A stretch of 64,000 nucleotides of DNA from Burkholderia sp. D-99 (GTDB taxonomy: Bacteria; Pseudomonadota; Gammaproteobacteria; Burkholderiales; Burkholderiaceae): positions 124,001-188,000 of the forward strand of contig NZ_JAAOXM010000011.1 of the NCBI RefSeq assembly GCF_011605345.1, given 5' to 3'. A program made the position numbers and the translations under genes. Each line of letters starts with the position of its first letter. The first letter of the stretch is position 1. The notes beneath the pieces were generated by a model, which saw only the letters and a list, made by a program, of their open reading frames with translations, did no database searches and was not told the DNA's origin. Positions 8,401-17,709 of this stretch are shown piece after piece.

Positions 8401-10179
8401 TCAATCCGAATCGTCGTCGTCCTCGTCGTCGGCCGCATCGGCCGGAACTTCGCCGTATTTCGCGACGACCGCCGCCTTGAACGGCTTCAGTGCAGGCTGC
8501 TGATCGCACAGCTTGTACAGCGCCGCCAGTTGTTGCGGCCAGTCCTTCAACTCCTTCGCAAACACATGCAGGCGCGCGACGGTGTCGAGCGCGTCGGCTT
8601 CGCGGCCGGCCAGCGCCTGCAGCGCCGCATAGCGGCGCAGCACCGTCTCGCCGGGCAGAAGCGCGATCGCGCGCTCATGCGCGGCGAGCTTGGCCGGCAG
8701 GTCGTCCGCCGAAATCGGGAGCAGCGTAGCCGCGCCGTATTCGCCCCAGGCGCCGAACAGCAACGACGGCGCATCGCGGTACTGCGCGGCCGGATTGCTG
8801 CCGTAATACAGCACCTCCGCGCGCTGGTAGTCGCGCAGCACGGGCACCGCCGCCAACACGCCGCCGACCGACAGCACCGCGAACAGCCCGAAGGCTGCGC
8901 GCCCCGGCAGGATACGCAGCGGCTTTACTTCGAGCAGTCCGATCACGAACATCGCCGGCAACAGGAAGAACATGTACTGCTGCGGATACTCGACCAGCGC
9001 ATGCATCAGCAGGATGCCGATCAGCGCGAAGCCGAACACGCGCATGCTCGACTGCGGCGCGCGCACCGCACGCACGAACCACGTCACGAGCGCGACGACG
9101 AGCACGCCCAGGCCGACGAGGCCGGACTTCGCGAGCAGGTCGATGAAGATGTCGTGCGAGTTGTTCGCGATCTCGACACCGCCGAGCGAACGCACCAGCG
9201 CGAACTGGTGTGACGGGAACTCGCCCCAGCCGACGCCGAGCAGCGGATGCTCGCGGAACATCGCGAGCCCGTACTTCCACAGCGCGAGGCGCGGCGCGAT
9301 CTGCCCCGCGTCACGCATCCGGTCGGCCGCGGATTCCGCGAGACCCAGGTGGTAGTGCACGTTGGCCCAGCGTACCGCCACGTTCACCGCGATGAACGCC
9401 ACCGCAAGCACGACCGGGATTGCCCATGCGCGCGCATTGCCCGGCGCGCGGCGCGATTCGAGCCACGCCATCCAGAAGCCCGCGACGACCATCACCGCGA
9501 CCTGCAGCCACGGCCCGCGCGACACCGTCAGCGCAAGACCGACCGACAGCACGATCGACAGCGCGAACCACGCCCATACCGCGAGCCGGCGCGTCTGCAC
9601 GAGATACAGCGCGCCCGCGAGCGCGAACGCAATGTAGCTGGCCAGGTGGTTCGCTTGCGCCATGTTGCCGTACGGGCGGCGATCGACCGCGACGTTGTAC
9701 ATCACGACGAACGGCGACAGCGCCGACTCGAGGTGGAACAACTGCACGATCTGGGTGCCGACCGCGAACACGCCGCCGACGAGCAGCGCACCGGCCATCA
9801 TCCGTGACACGGCTTCGGCCAGCCCGTCGCGCGCAAGCGCATAGCCGGCCTGCATCGCGACCAGCGCGGCGGCAAGATAGCCGACCGCAAGCCAGTTCAT
9901 CGACGGCACCTTGAGCGGGATCAGCGCGACCTGCGCGATGAGCACCACGGCGAACCCGAGCGGCGCGACGAACGCGGCCGGCGCGGCAAACGGCTCGGCC
10001 GGGCGACCCGTGCTCGCGAGCAGCACGACGGACACCCCCACCAGCAGATACAGCACCAGTGCGGAAAACTCGGAATAGAAAGTCGGGATCGGATACGTGT
10101 GATTCGTGATCGCGTACGGCACGATCAGGGCGACAGCCAGCGCAACGAGCGGCAACGAACGGGAAAAAGTAGAAGGCAT
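8401..10179 (-). CDS. pglL: PglL-type protein O-oligosaccharyltransferase (Wzy_C family)
   Basis: A 592-residue polytopic inner-membrane protein with about a dozen hydrophobic segments in the first 450 residues. It matches the PglL/O-antigen-ligase (Wzy_C) family: GNMAQANHLA at 171-180, and the periplasmic-loop motif ANNSHDIFIDLLAKSG containing His342, the position needed for glycan transfer in this family. The soluble C-terminal 150 residues are helical and end in an acidic tail (DEDDDDSD). In B. cenocepacia an enzyme of this type, in this same neighbourhood as I recall, O-glycosylates many periplasmic proteins at Ser in Ala/Pro-rich regions. The start is at MPSTFSRSLP; the open frame upstream lacks a signal. 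It reads away from the pilin gene 153 bases upstream. Confidence 0.9.
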   Translation of the reverse strand: MPSTFSRSLPLVALAVALIVPYAITNHTYPIPTFYSEFSALVLYLLVGVSVVLLASTGRPAEPFAAPAAFVAPLGFAVVLIAQVALIPLKVPSMNWLAVGYLAAALVAMQAGYALARDGLAEAVSRMMAGALLVGGVFAVGTQIVQLFHLESALSPFVVMYNVAVDRRPYGNMAQANHLASYIAFALAGALYLVQTRRLAVWAWFALSIVLSVGLALTVSRGPWLQVAVMVVAGFWMAWLESRRAPGNARAWAIPVVLAVAFIAVNVAVRWANVHYHLGLAESAADRMRDAGQIAPRLALWKYGLAMFREHPLLGVGWGEFPSHQFALVRSLGGVEIANNSHDIFIDLLAKSGLVGLGVLVVALVTWFVRAVRAPQSSMRVFGFALIGILLMHALVEYPQQYMFFLLPAMFVIGLLEVKPLRILPGRAAFGLFAVLSVGGVLAAVPVLRDYQRAEVLYYGSNPAAQYRDAPSLLFGAWGEYGAATLLPISADDLPAKLAAHERAIALLPGETVLRRYAALQALAGREADALDTVARLHVFAKELKDWPQQLAALYKLCDQQPALKPFKAAVVAKYGEVPADAADDEDDDDSD

Positions 10180-10332
10180 GAGCGAACCGGATGTCAGCAA
10201 CCGGCGCACTATACAAAACTTTCCCCCCTCTGTGCGGGGCCTTCGCGCCGCGACCCGCCGCAGGGCGGCCACCCCGGCCGACTGAAGTGGCCGCCGGCAT
10301 GCGGCCCTCGCCGCCCTGCTGCGCCGCCGGTA

Positions 10333-10929
10333 CTACGCGCGGCACTCCGCCGGTGCATATTTCGCCGGCAGTGTAGCGGCGTCGCCCGGCAACGGCCCGG
10401 CCCCCGGCGCCGGCAGCGACGACGCATCCTTGCCGGCGGCGAAGCACTCCCACGCGATCGCACCGGCCTGCATTGCGCCCTTTTTGAGCGGCACGCGCGC
10501 GGTGGGCGCGTCGGCCTTGTCGGGCGCGGATGGCACAAGCACCAGCGTATTGGCGCCGCCTGCGGCGACGCGCGTCGTGAAAGCGACCGTGATCTGGCCG
10601 GTCTCGCCGTCGATCGCGACGGATTCGACGTTGCGGGTCGCGGCCGGCGGGCTATAGCCGCCGTCGAGGCTCGCGCCGCTCGCGGCGTTGTCGGCGACGG
10701 CCAGCCGCGCGGACGACGCAAGCGCGAGCCCCTCGCCGACGCGCGAGCGCGCAAGGTAATCCTGGTACGCGGGAATCGCATAGGCGGCGATCACGCCGAC
10801 GATCGCCAGCACGATCATCAGTTCGATCAGCGTGAAGCCGGCCGGCCGCCAGCGCGGCGACGACCGGTTCGCGCGCCGCAGATCGGCGGCAACGCGACGG
10901 AACAGGGAAACGGAAAAGGCTTCGAACAT
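10333..10929 (-). CDS. Type IV pilin-like protein with unusually long leader
   Basis: A 198-residue prepilin. The cleavage motif G|FTLIEL is at about residues 31-32, followed by the conserved hydrophobic helix (MIVLAIVGVIAAYAIPAYQDYLARSRV) and Glu at position 5 of the mature chain, all type IVa hallmarks. Two cysteines near the end (WECF... and ...AECRA) would form the C-terminal D-loop. Between them is a Ser/Ala/Pro-rich stretch (DASSLPAPGAGPLPG), the type of sequence PglL enzymes modify. The leader is about 31 residues, much longer than the usual 5-10; GGAG eight bases before the ATG at 10929, and no nearer start codon, support it. pglL lies directly downstream on the same strand. Confidence 0.85.
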   Translation of the reverse strand: MFEAFSVSLFRRVAADLRRANRSSPRWRPAGFTLIELMIVLAIVGVIAAYAIPAYQDYLARSRVGEGLALASSARLAVADNAASGASLDGGYSPPAATRNVESVAIDGETGQITVAFTTRVAAGGANTLVLVPSAPDKADAPTARVPLKKGAMQAGAIAWECFAAGKDASSLPAPGAGPLPGDAATLPAKYAPAECRA

Positions 10930-10945
10930 GGCAGGCTCCGGAAAC

Positions 10946-10973
10946 GAAAAACGCCTGCCGGTAAAGGCAGGCG
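10946..10973 (-). terminator. Rho-independent terminator of terC
   Basis: On the minus strand an 8-bp perfect stem (10952-10959 with 10966-10973, CGCCTGCC/GGCAGGCG, six-base loop) is followed by TTTTT. It ends terC transcription about 55 bases after its stop and separates it from the pilin gene. Confidence 0.85.
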
Positions 10974-11026
10974 TCTCGATCGTAGCCAGCGGGCCGTGAA
11001 TCCGGCAGTCGGCCGGATGGCCAGCG

Positions 11027-11731
11027 TCAGTGCACGCGCGGTGCGCCGCTGCGCCGCCTGAGCGCGTAACCGATCGCCACGACGAACAGCGCGCCCGCGA
11101 TGCTCGCACCGTAGAGCACCTGCGGCGTATCGAGCACCGGCCAGCGATCGCCGACCGGGTCGTTCACGATCAGCCCGCCCGCGATCCAGCCGAGCAGCCC
11201 GGCGCCGAGCGCCACGACGATCGGGAAACGGTCGAGCAGCTTCAGCACCAGCGTGCTGCCCCACACGATGATCGGCACGCTGACGACGAGCCCGAAGATC
11301 ACGAGCGGGATCCGGTGCGACGGGTCGGCCTGCTCGGCCGCGCCGGCGATCGCGATCACGTTGTCGAGGCTCATCACCGCATCGGCGATCACGATCGTCT
11401 TCACGGCGTCCCACAGCCGGCTGGCCGGCTTGATGTCGTCGTGCGCGTCGGCGGCCGGCGCCATCAGCTTGATGCCGATCCACAGCAGCAACAACCCGCC
11501 GCCGAGCTTCAGGAACGGCACGTCGAGTAACGCGACCGCGAACGTGATCAGCGCGACACGCAGCAGGATCGCCCCCGCGGTGCCCCAGATGACGCCGCGC
11601 AGTCGCTGGTTTGCCGGCAGGTTGCGGCAGGCGAGCGCGATCACGACCGCGTTGTCGCCGCCGAGCAGGATGTCGATGATGATGATCTGGAGAACGGCGC
11701 CCCAGTGCAGCGACGTCAGGAATTCGAGCAT
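11027..11731 (-). CDS. TerC-family integral membrane protein (YjbE type)
   Basis: A 234-residue inner-membrane protein with about seven hydrophobic segments. The TerC signature is present: the early IIIIDILLGGDNAVVIALACRNLP (about 18-41) and the internal repeat IADAVMSLDNVIAIAGAA (about 120-137), each with the acidic residues in the membrane expected to bind metal. Family members are linked to tellurium resistance and to manganese export or metalation of secreted enzymes. Length fits the short YjbE subgroup. The ATG at 11731 is chosen because upstream in-frame codons are non-homologous. A manganese riboswitch was looked for in the 5' region but not found. Confidence 0.9.
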   Translation of the reverse strand: MLEFLTSLHWGAVLQIIIIDILLGGDNAVVIALACRNLPANQRLRGVIWGTAGAILLRVALITFAVALLDVPFLKLGGGLLLLWIGIKLMAPAADAHDDIKPASRLWDAVKTIVIADAVMSLDNVIAIAGAAEQADPSHRIPLVIFGLVVSVPIIVWGSTLVLKLLDRFPIVVALGAGLLGWIAGGLIVNDPVGDRWPVLDTPQVLYGASIAGALFVVAIGYALRRRSGAPRVH

Positions 11732-11842
11732 GGGGGTGATGTGCAGGACAGTGGCGGCCTGGCAGGCGGCCTGGTTCATCGCCGGCACATGCACGACGCA
11801 TGTCCGGTGGGTGCTTACGAATTCATTGCGCGAGCATAACAA

Positions 11843-11866
11843 AAAACGCCGGCAAAGCCGGCGTTT
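11843..11866 (-). terminator. Rho-independent terminator after sucD
   Basis: The perfect hairpin GCCGGC-AAA-GCCGGC, flanked by AAAACG and CGTTTT (11843-11866), lies 28 bases after the sucD stop. Poly-A on one side and poly-T on the other make it able to work from both strands; the natural user is sucCD. Confidence 0.85.
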
Positions 11867-11893
11867 TCTGCAGGACGAACCCAGGGGGAAATA

Positions 11894-12775
11894 TTACAGC
11901 GCCTTCTTCAGCAGACGGCCCATTTCCGACGGGTTGCGCGTGACGGTGATACCGCACGCTTCCATGATTTCCAGCTTCGCTTCGGCGGTATCCGCACCGC
12001 CCGAGATCAGCGCGCCGGCGTGGCCCATGCGCTTGCCCGGAGGCGCCGTGACGCCAGCGATGAAGCCGACGACCGGCTTCTTCATGTTGTCCTTGATCCA
12101 CTCTGCCGCGTTGGCTTCGTCCGGACCACCGATTTCGCCGATCATCACGACCGCATCCGTATCCGGATCGTCGTTGAACATCTTCATCACGTCGATGTGC
12201 TTCAGACCGTTGATCGGGTCGCCGCCGATACCGACTGCCGACGACTGGCCGAGGCCCAGTGCCGTCAGCTGCGCAACGGCTTCATACGTCAGCGTGCCCG
12301 AACGCGACACGACGCCGATGCGGCCCTTGCGGTGGATGTGACCCGGCATGATGCCGATCTTCAGTTCGTCCGGCGTGATCGTGCCCGGGCAGTTCGGCCC
12401 GAGCAGCAGCGTCTTGCGGCCTTCGCGACGCATGCGGTCCTTCACTTCGATCATGTCACGGACGGGGATGCCTTCCGTGATGCAGATCGCGAGATCCAGA
12501 TCGGCTTCGACCGCTTCCCAGATCGCAGCAGCTGCGCCTGCCGGCGGAACGTAGATGACCGACACGGTCGCGCCGGTTTCTGCCTTCGCTTCCTTGACGC
12601 TCGCGTAGATCGGAATGCCTTCGAAATCTTCGCCGGCCTTCTTCGGGTTCACGCCCGCGACGAATGCTTCGCGGCCGTTTGCGTATTCACGGCAGGCGCG
12701 CGTATGGAACTGACCGGTTTTGCCGGTAATGCCCTGCGTGATGACCTTCGTGTCCTTGTTGATCAGAATCGACAT
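11894..12775 (-). CDS. sucD: Succinyl-CoA synthetase alpha subunit
   Basis: A 293-residue subunit of the ADP/GDP-forming succinate-CoA ligase of the TCA cycle, the only substrate-level phosphorylation step. The N-terminal CoA-binding Rossmann domain (TKVITQGITGKTGQFHT, residues 9-25) and the phosphohistidine loop GHAGA (His252) are complete. Length is typical (about 290). It lies 69 bases downstream of sucC on the same strand and ends in a strong terminator, so sucCD is a two-gene operon. Unlike in enterobacteria it is not attached to sdh or sucAB. Confidence 0.98.
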   Translation of the reverse strand: MSILINKDTKVITQGITGKTGQFHTRACREYANGREAFVAGVNPKKAGEDFEGIPIYASVKEAKAETGATVSVIYVPPAGAAAAIWEAVEADLDLAICITEGIPVRDMIEVKDRMRREGRKTLLLGPNCPGTITPDELKIGIMPGHIHRKGRIGVVSRSGTLTYEAVAQLTALGLGQSSAVGIGGDPINGLKHIDVMKMFNDDPDTDAVVMIGEIGGPDEANAAEWIKDNMKKPVVGFIAGVTAPPGKRMGHAGALISGGADTAEAKLEIMEACGITVTRNPSEMGRLLKKAL

Positions 12776-12844
12776 GTATTTTGACCTCTGTTCGATTGGC
12801 GTCGCGTGCGAACCGCGCCGCCATGCGTGTTCATTAGCGCGCGC

Positions 12845-14011
12845 TTACTTGCCTGCGGCAGCCGCGACGACCTTCTGCGCAGCTTCTTCCATGCTGTCCG
12901 CCGAGATGATCGGCAGGCCCGAATCGGCCAGCATCTTCTTGCCGAGGTCCTCGTTCGTGCCCTTCATGCGCACGACGAGCGGCACGTTCAGGTTCACGGC
13001 CTTCGAACCGGCGATCACGCCTTCCGCGATCACGTCGCAGCGCATGATGCCGCCGAAGATGTTCACGAGGATCGCCTTCAGGTCCGGGTTCTTCAGCATC
13101 AGCTTGAACGCTTCCGTGACCTTCTCGGTCGTCGCGCCACCGCCGACGTCCAGGAAGTTCGCCGGCTCGCCGCCGAACAGCTTGATGGTGTCCATCGTTG
13201 CCATCGCGAGGCCTGCGCCGTTCACGAGACAGCCGATGTTGCCGTCGAGCGAGATGTACGCGAGGTCGAACTTCGACGCTTCGATTTCAGCCGGATCTTC
13301 TTCGTCCAGATCGCGGTACGCGACGATTTCCGGGTGACGGAACAGCGCGTTCGAGTCGAAGTTGAACTTCGCGTCGAGTGCGATGACCTTGCCGTCGCCG
13401 GCGACGTTCAGCGGGTTGATTTCAGCCAGCGATGCGTCGGTTTCCCAGAATGCCTTGTACAGGCCTTGCAGGATGGCGCGCGCTTGCGGGATCGAAGCAG
13501 CCGGCACGCCGATCTTCGCGGCGAGGTCGTCAGCTTGCGCGTCGAGCAGGCCCGTCGACGGCTCGACGATGACCTTGTGGATCAGTTCCGGGTGCTTTTC
13601 GGCGACTTCTTCGATGTCCATGCCGCCTTCGCTCGAACCCATCAGAACGATCTTTTGCGTCACGCGATCGACGACGAGGCTGACATACAGTTCCTGCTTG
13701 ATGTCGGCGCCTTCCTCGACCATCAGACGGTTGACCTTCTGGCCTTCCGGACCGGTCTGGTGCGTGACGAGCTGCATGCCGAGGATCTGGTTCGCGTATT
13801 CGCGGACCTGCTCGATCGACTTCGCCACCTTCACGCCGCCGCCCTTGCCACGGCCACCCGCGTGAATCTGAGCCTTCACGACCCATACCGGGCCGCCGAG
13901 CTCTTCTGCCACCTTGACGGCCTCGTCAACCGAGAACGCCGGCTTGCCGCGCGGTACCGCGACTCCGAATTTCCGCAGGATTTCCTTACCCTGGTACTCG
14001 TGAATCTTCAT
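12845..14011 (-). CDS. sucC: Succinyl-CoA synthetase beta subunit
   Basis: A 388-residue ATP-grasp subunit that binds the nucleotide and succinate. It opens with MKIHEYQGKEILRKFGV, and has the glycine-rich ATP loop HAGGRGKGGGVKVAKS near residues 50-65 and the nucleotide and succinate contact NIFGGIMRCDVIAEG near 318-332. Length matches E. coli SucC exactly (388). It is the first gene of the sucCD operon. The DUF2889 gene starts well upstream on the same strand and ends about 70 bases before sucC. Confidence 0.98.
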   Translation of the reverse strand: MKIHEYQGKEILRKFGVAVPRGKPAFSVDEAVKVAEELGGPVWVVKAQIHAGGRGKGGGVKVAKSIEQVREYANQILGMQLVTHQTGPEGQKVNRLMVEEGADIKQELYVSLVVDRVTQKIVLMGSSEGGMDIEEVAEKHPELIHKVIVEPSTGLLDAQADDLAAKIGVPAASIPQARAILQGLYKAFWETDASLAEINPLNVAGDGKVIALDAKFNFDSNALFRHPEIVAYRDLDEEDPAEIEASKFDLAYISLDGNIGCLVNGAGLAMATMDTIKLFGGEPANFLDVGGGATTEKVTEAFKLMLKNPDLKAILVNIFGGIMRCDVIAEGVIAGSKAVNLNVPLVVRMKGTNEDLGKKMLADSGLPIISADSMEEAAQKVVAAAAGK

Positions 14012-14079
14012 GCGTGATTCCCTTCAGTCTGAGAGTTGGATGAAAAGTCGCTTTAGACGCTTCTTCGAATGATTTCCGT

Positions 14080-14688
14080 TCATTCCTTCGTGCTGCCATC
14101 ACCGGGCAGATCCGGCCGAATCGGGCCATACCACCGCGGGTAGTACTGCCGCACGACCTCGCCGTCGAACCGCAACGCCCGGCAGCGGCCAAGCTGGAAA
14201 GGCGGTTCGGCGTGTGCGTCGTCATGATCCGGCTCTTCGCCGCCCTCCTCGCGCACGTTCCATACATCACCGGCAAACGCCTGGATCGCTGCCGTCGGCA
14301 GCACGGCGCACAGTTCGGTGAGATGGGAACAGCCTGCGACGCCGGCGAGCAGCCGGTTCGCGTTGCGGCGGAAATTGCGGAAGAGATTGAGCCCGATGAG
14401 GGCCCGATAGGCAGGAGGGGCGGATTGACAGTGACCGGGATAGGGAACCCATTCCGAAGACGCTTCCGCGTCGACGATATTGAGGTCACGATCGATAGTC
14501 ACGCGCAGCCAGAGTTCGTGGATCGGCAGGCCCTGGGGCCGGATGCCCGACGCAAGCGCGACATCGCGCGGCTTGTGGTCGGTCAGGCAGGCTTCGATGT
14601 CCCACAAGCCGTCGCCGCGCTCGTAAGCTTCCGCTCGGATTGCGCGTCGATGTCGCAACTGACGGGGCACGGGCTCGGATAGCGGCAT
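14080..14688 (-). CDS. DUF2889 domain protein
   Basis: A 202-residue soluble protein whose text (RAIRAEAYERGDGLWDIEACLTDHKP, then LWLRVTIDRDLNIVDAEASSEWVPYP and CSHLTELC) I recognise as the DUF2889 family, a proteobacterial domain of unknown function. The conserved Cys/His residues around CSHLTEL suggest a metal or reactive site but this is inference. The start at MPLSEPVPRQ is chosen because the open frame upstream reads as non-coding. It lies between recX and sucC on their strand. Confidence 0.8.
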   Translation of the reverse strand: MPLSEPVPRQLRHRRAIRAEAYERGDGLWDIEACLTDHKPRDVALASGIRPQGLPIHELWLRVTIDRDLNIVDAEASSEWVPYPGHCQSAPPAYRALIGLNLFRNFRRNANRLLAGVAGCSHLTELCAVLPTAAIQAFAGDVWNVREEGGEEPDHDDAHAEPPFQLGRCRALRFDGEVVRQYYPRWYGPIRPDLPGDGSTKE

Positions 14689-14834
14689 GCTGGAGGTTGA
14701 GGCCGAAGAGGAAAACCCACGGATTTTAGCATATTGGGTATTTGAGACACTTTGACGCGACGGCGGGTATTCCCGCCTGTCCGGAAGTCGTTGCGTTGCA
14801 GCAAAATCGCGCGCCACGCGCGCGATCGGCTCAG

Positions 14835-15700
14835 TCAGTCGTCGATCGGGAAATCGTCGCCGACCTTCAGCAACTTCACGATGGTCGCGCTCGAGAAGCC
14901 GCGCGCGGCGAGAAAGCGCGCCTGCTTCGCGCGCTCGGCCGGCGTTTGCGGCAGTGCACCGAATTTCTTGCGCCAGACCGCCTGCGCACGCGCCCATTCG
15001 GTCTCGCGAAGCTGGGCGTTCACCTCCTCGACGAGCGTGTCGCCAACCGCATGCCGCTTCAGCTCGCTGACGATGCGTGCGACGCCGACACGCGACGCGC
15101 GGCGATGCACGAGACTCTCGGCAAAGCGCGCATTGGACAGCCAGCCTTCCTGTTCCAGCGCATCGAGCACGGGTTCGACGGATTCGTCTTCGCCAACGTA
15201 GGGAGCGAGCTTGCGCGCGAGTTCCGCACGGCTGTATTCACGCCTGGACAGATAGCCGAGCGCACGTCCCTTCAAGGATCGCGGCGGCTTCGACGACTTG
15301 CGCTCACCGGCGGCGGCGTCACCGGAAGACGTGCCGGCAGAAGTGCCCGACGCTCGACGCGTGCGGCGCGGATGCTGGCTGCTGCGCGTGTAGACATCTT
15401 CCCTGGCCGGCGCCGACGCATCGGCTGCGCGATCGCCCGGGAAACTGACACCGGACACGCGACGACGGGAGCGGTCGTGCGAGTCGAACGATTCATCGTC
15501 GTCGAACGGATCGTCCGGTGCGGTTATCTCAAACGAAACGAGGGCATCGTCGGATGCCCTCGTCGCGGTGCGGTTCGCGGCATGGCTGCCCGCGCCCCGC
15601 TGATCGGCGCCCGAGGATCCGGCTCGCCGGCCGGGGCGACCCGCCGTTTCGGGCGTGTCGCACTCCTCCGGCTTGCCAGCCTGACCTCGGCGCCCGACCA

Positions 15701-15701
<1 letters not shown>
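14835..15701 (-). CDS. recX: RecX, RecA regulator, with a long N-terminal extension
   Basis: The C-terminal 150 residues (from RSLKGRALGYLSRREYSRAELARKL) are a RecX domain: three-helix repeats that bind inside the RecA filament groove and block its growth. RecX is usually about 150-165 residues; here the frame gives 288 because about 140 Arg/Ser/Ala-rich, probably disordered residues precede the domain. The ATG at 15701 shares its A with the recA stop (TGATG), so translation can be coupled. A second possible start is the GTG at 15458. A terminator-like hairpin sits inside the extension at 15541-15560, so true recX expression may depend on read-through. Confidence 0.85.
15541..15560 (-). terminator. 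Terminator-like hairpin inside 5' part of recX
   Basis: AGGGCATC and GATGCCCT form a perfect 8-bp stem with a four-base loop; on the minus strand it is followed by CGTTTCGTTT. It lies 140 bases beyond the recA stop and within the recX frame, in the place where E. coli has its leaky recA terminator. Confidence 0.6.
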
Positions 15702-16774
<1,073 letters not shown>

Positions 16775-16850
16775 GAATCGTCCTTTGCTATGATGAGCAG
16801 CGTCTGTTAGAGGCGCGCCCGCTTTCAAGCGCCGCCCACGAATGCAGACA

Positions 16851-16866
16851 CTGTATAAAAAAACAG
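16851..16866 (-). promoter_or_regulatory. LexA (SOS) box of recA
   Basis: CTGTATAAAAAAACAG is a perfect 16-bp CTG-N10-CAG LexA site, 77 bases before the recA start. It overlaps a sigma70-like promoter on the minus strand: TTGCAC (16873-16878) and TATACA inside the box. LexA bound here would block recA. The site is also 98 bases upstream of the divergent response regulator gene. Confidence 0.9.
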
Positions 16867-16963
16867 TGTTTTGTGCAAGCCCGCAATGCAGGCTGCGTTG
16901 TACACGAATAACTTCGGAGACAGCCGGCCGGCGCGAACGCCCTGCCGGCCATCGGTCAGCACC

Positions 16964-17692
16964 ATGCGAATTCTCATCGCGGAAGACGACAGCATACTCG
17001 CGGACGGCCTCACCCGGTCACTCCGCCAATCGGGCTATGCAGTCGACCACGTGAAGAGCGGCGTCGACGCCGATACGGCGCTGTCGATGCAGACGTTCGA
17101 CCTGCTGATCCTCGATCTCGGGCTCCCGAAAATGCCCGGGCTCGACGTGCTCAAGCGCCTGCGCGCCCGCAATTCCAACCTCCCCGTACTGATCCTGACC
17201 GCCGCCGACAGCGTCGACGAGCGCGTGAAGGGGCTCGACCTCGGCGCCGACGACTACATGGCCAAGCCGTTCGCGCTCAACGAGCTCGAGGCGCGCGTGC
17301 GCGCGCTGACCCGGCGCGGTGCGGGCGGCGGCCCGACCGTCGTGCGCCACGGCTCGCTCGCGTTCGACCAGGTCGGCCGCATCGCGTATGCGAACGATCG
17401 CGTGCTCGACCTCTCCGCGCGCGAGCTCGGCCTGCTCGAGGTGCTGCTGCAGCGGATAGGCCGGCTCGTGTCGAAGGAGCAGCTCGTCGACCATCTGTGC
17501 GAATGGGGCGACGAAGTCAGCAACAACGCGATCGAAGTCTACGTGCACCGGCTGCGCAAGAAGATCGAACCCAGCGGCGTACGGATCTCGACCGTGCGCG
17601 GCCTCGGCTACTGCCTCGAGAAGGTCGCGCCCGCTGCGCCGGCCGACACGGCCGCGCCCCAGCCCGCGGTGGCCGGCACGCCGCTGCGCTGA
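16964..17692 (+). CDS. OmpR-family response regulator (TctD-like)
   Basis: A 242-residue DNA-binding response regulator. The receiver domain (1-120) has the acidic pair in IAEDDS, the phosphorylated Asp51 in LILDLGLPKMPG, Thr in LTAADS and Lys in MAKPF. The C-terminal winged helix (about 125-225) has the recognition region SNNAIEVYVHRLRKKIEPSGVRISTVRGLGY. An Ala/Pro tail follows. The start MRILIAEDD fits the family; the upstream open frame is non-homologous. The kinase gene begins 17 bases after its stop, so the two form an operon. The shared intergenic region with recA contains the LexA box. Confidence 0.93.
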   Translation: MRILIAEDDSILADGLTRSLRQSGYAVDHVKSGVDADTALSMQTFDLLILDLGLPKMPGLDVLKRLRARNSNLPVLILTAADSVDERVKGLDLGADDYMAKPFALNELEARVRALTRRGAGGGPTVVRHGSLAFDQVGRIAYANDRVLDLSARELGLLEVLLQRIGRLVSKEQLVDHLCEWGDEVSNNAIEVYVHRLRKKIEPSGVRISTVRGLGYCLEKVAPAAPADTAAPQPAVAGTPLR

Positions 17693-17709
17693 AACCGGGC
17701 GTCGCCGCG

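Noticed and set aside
11732..11893. A manganese (yybP-ykoY) riboswitch before terC
   Set aside because: The leader is short, and the conserved loops of that riboswitch are not visible. The hairpin at 11843-11866 is better explained as the sucD terminator.
13986..14489. Minus-strand frame overlapping the DUF2889 gene
   Set aside because: Alternative frame of the DUF2889 coding region, with a Pro/Ser-rich shadow translation and no homology.
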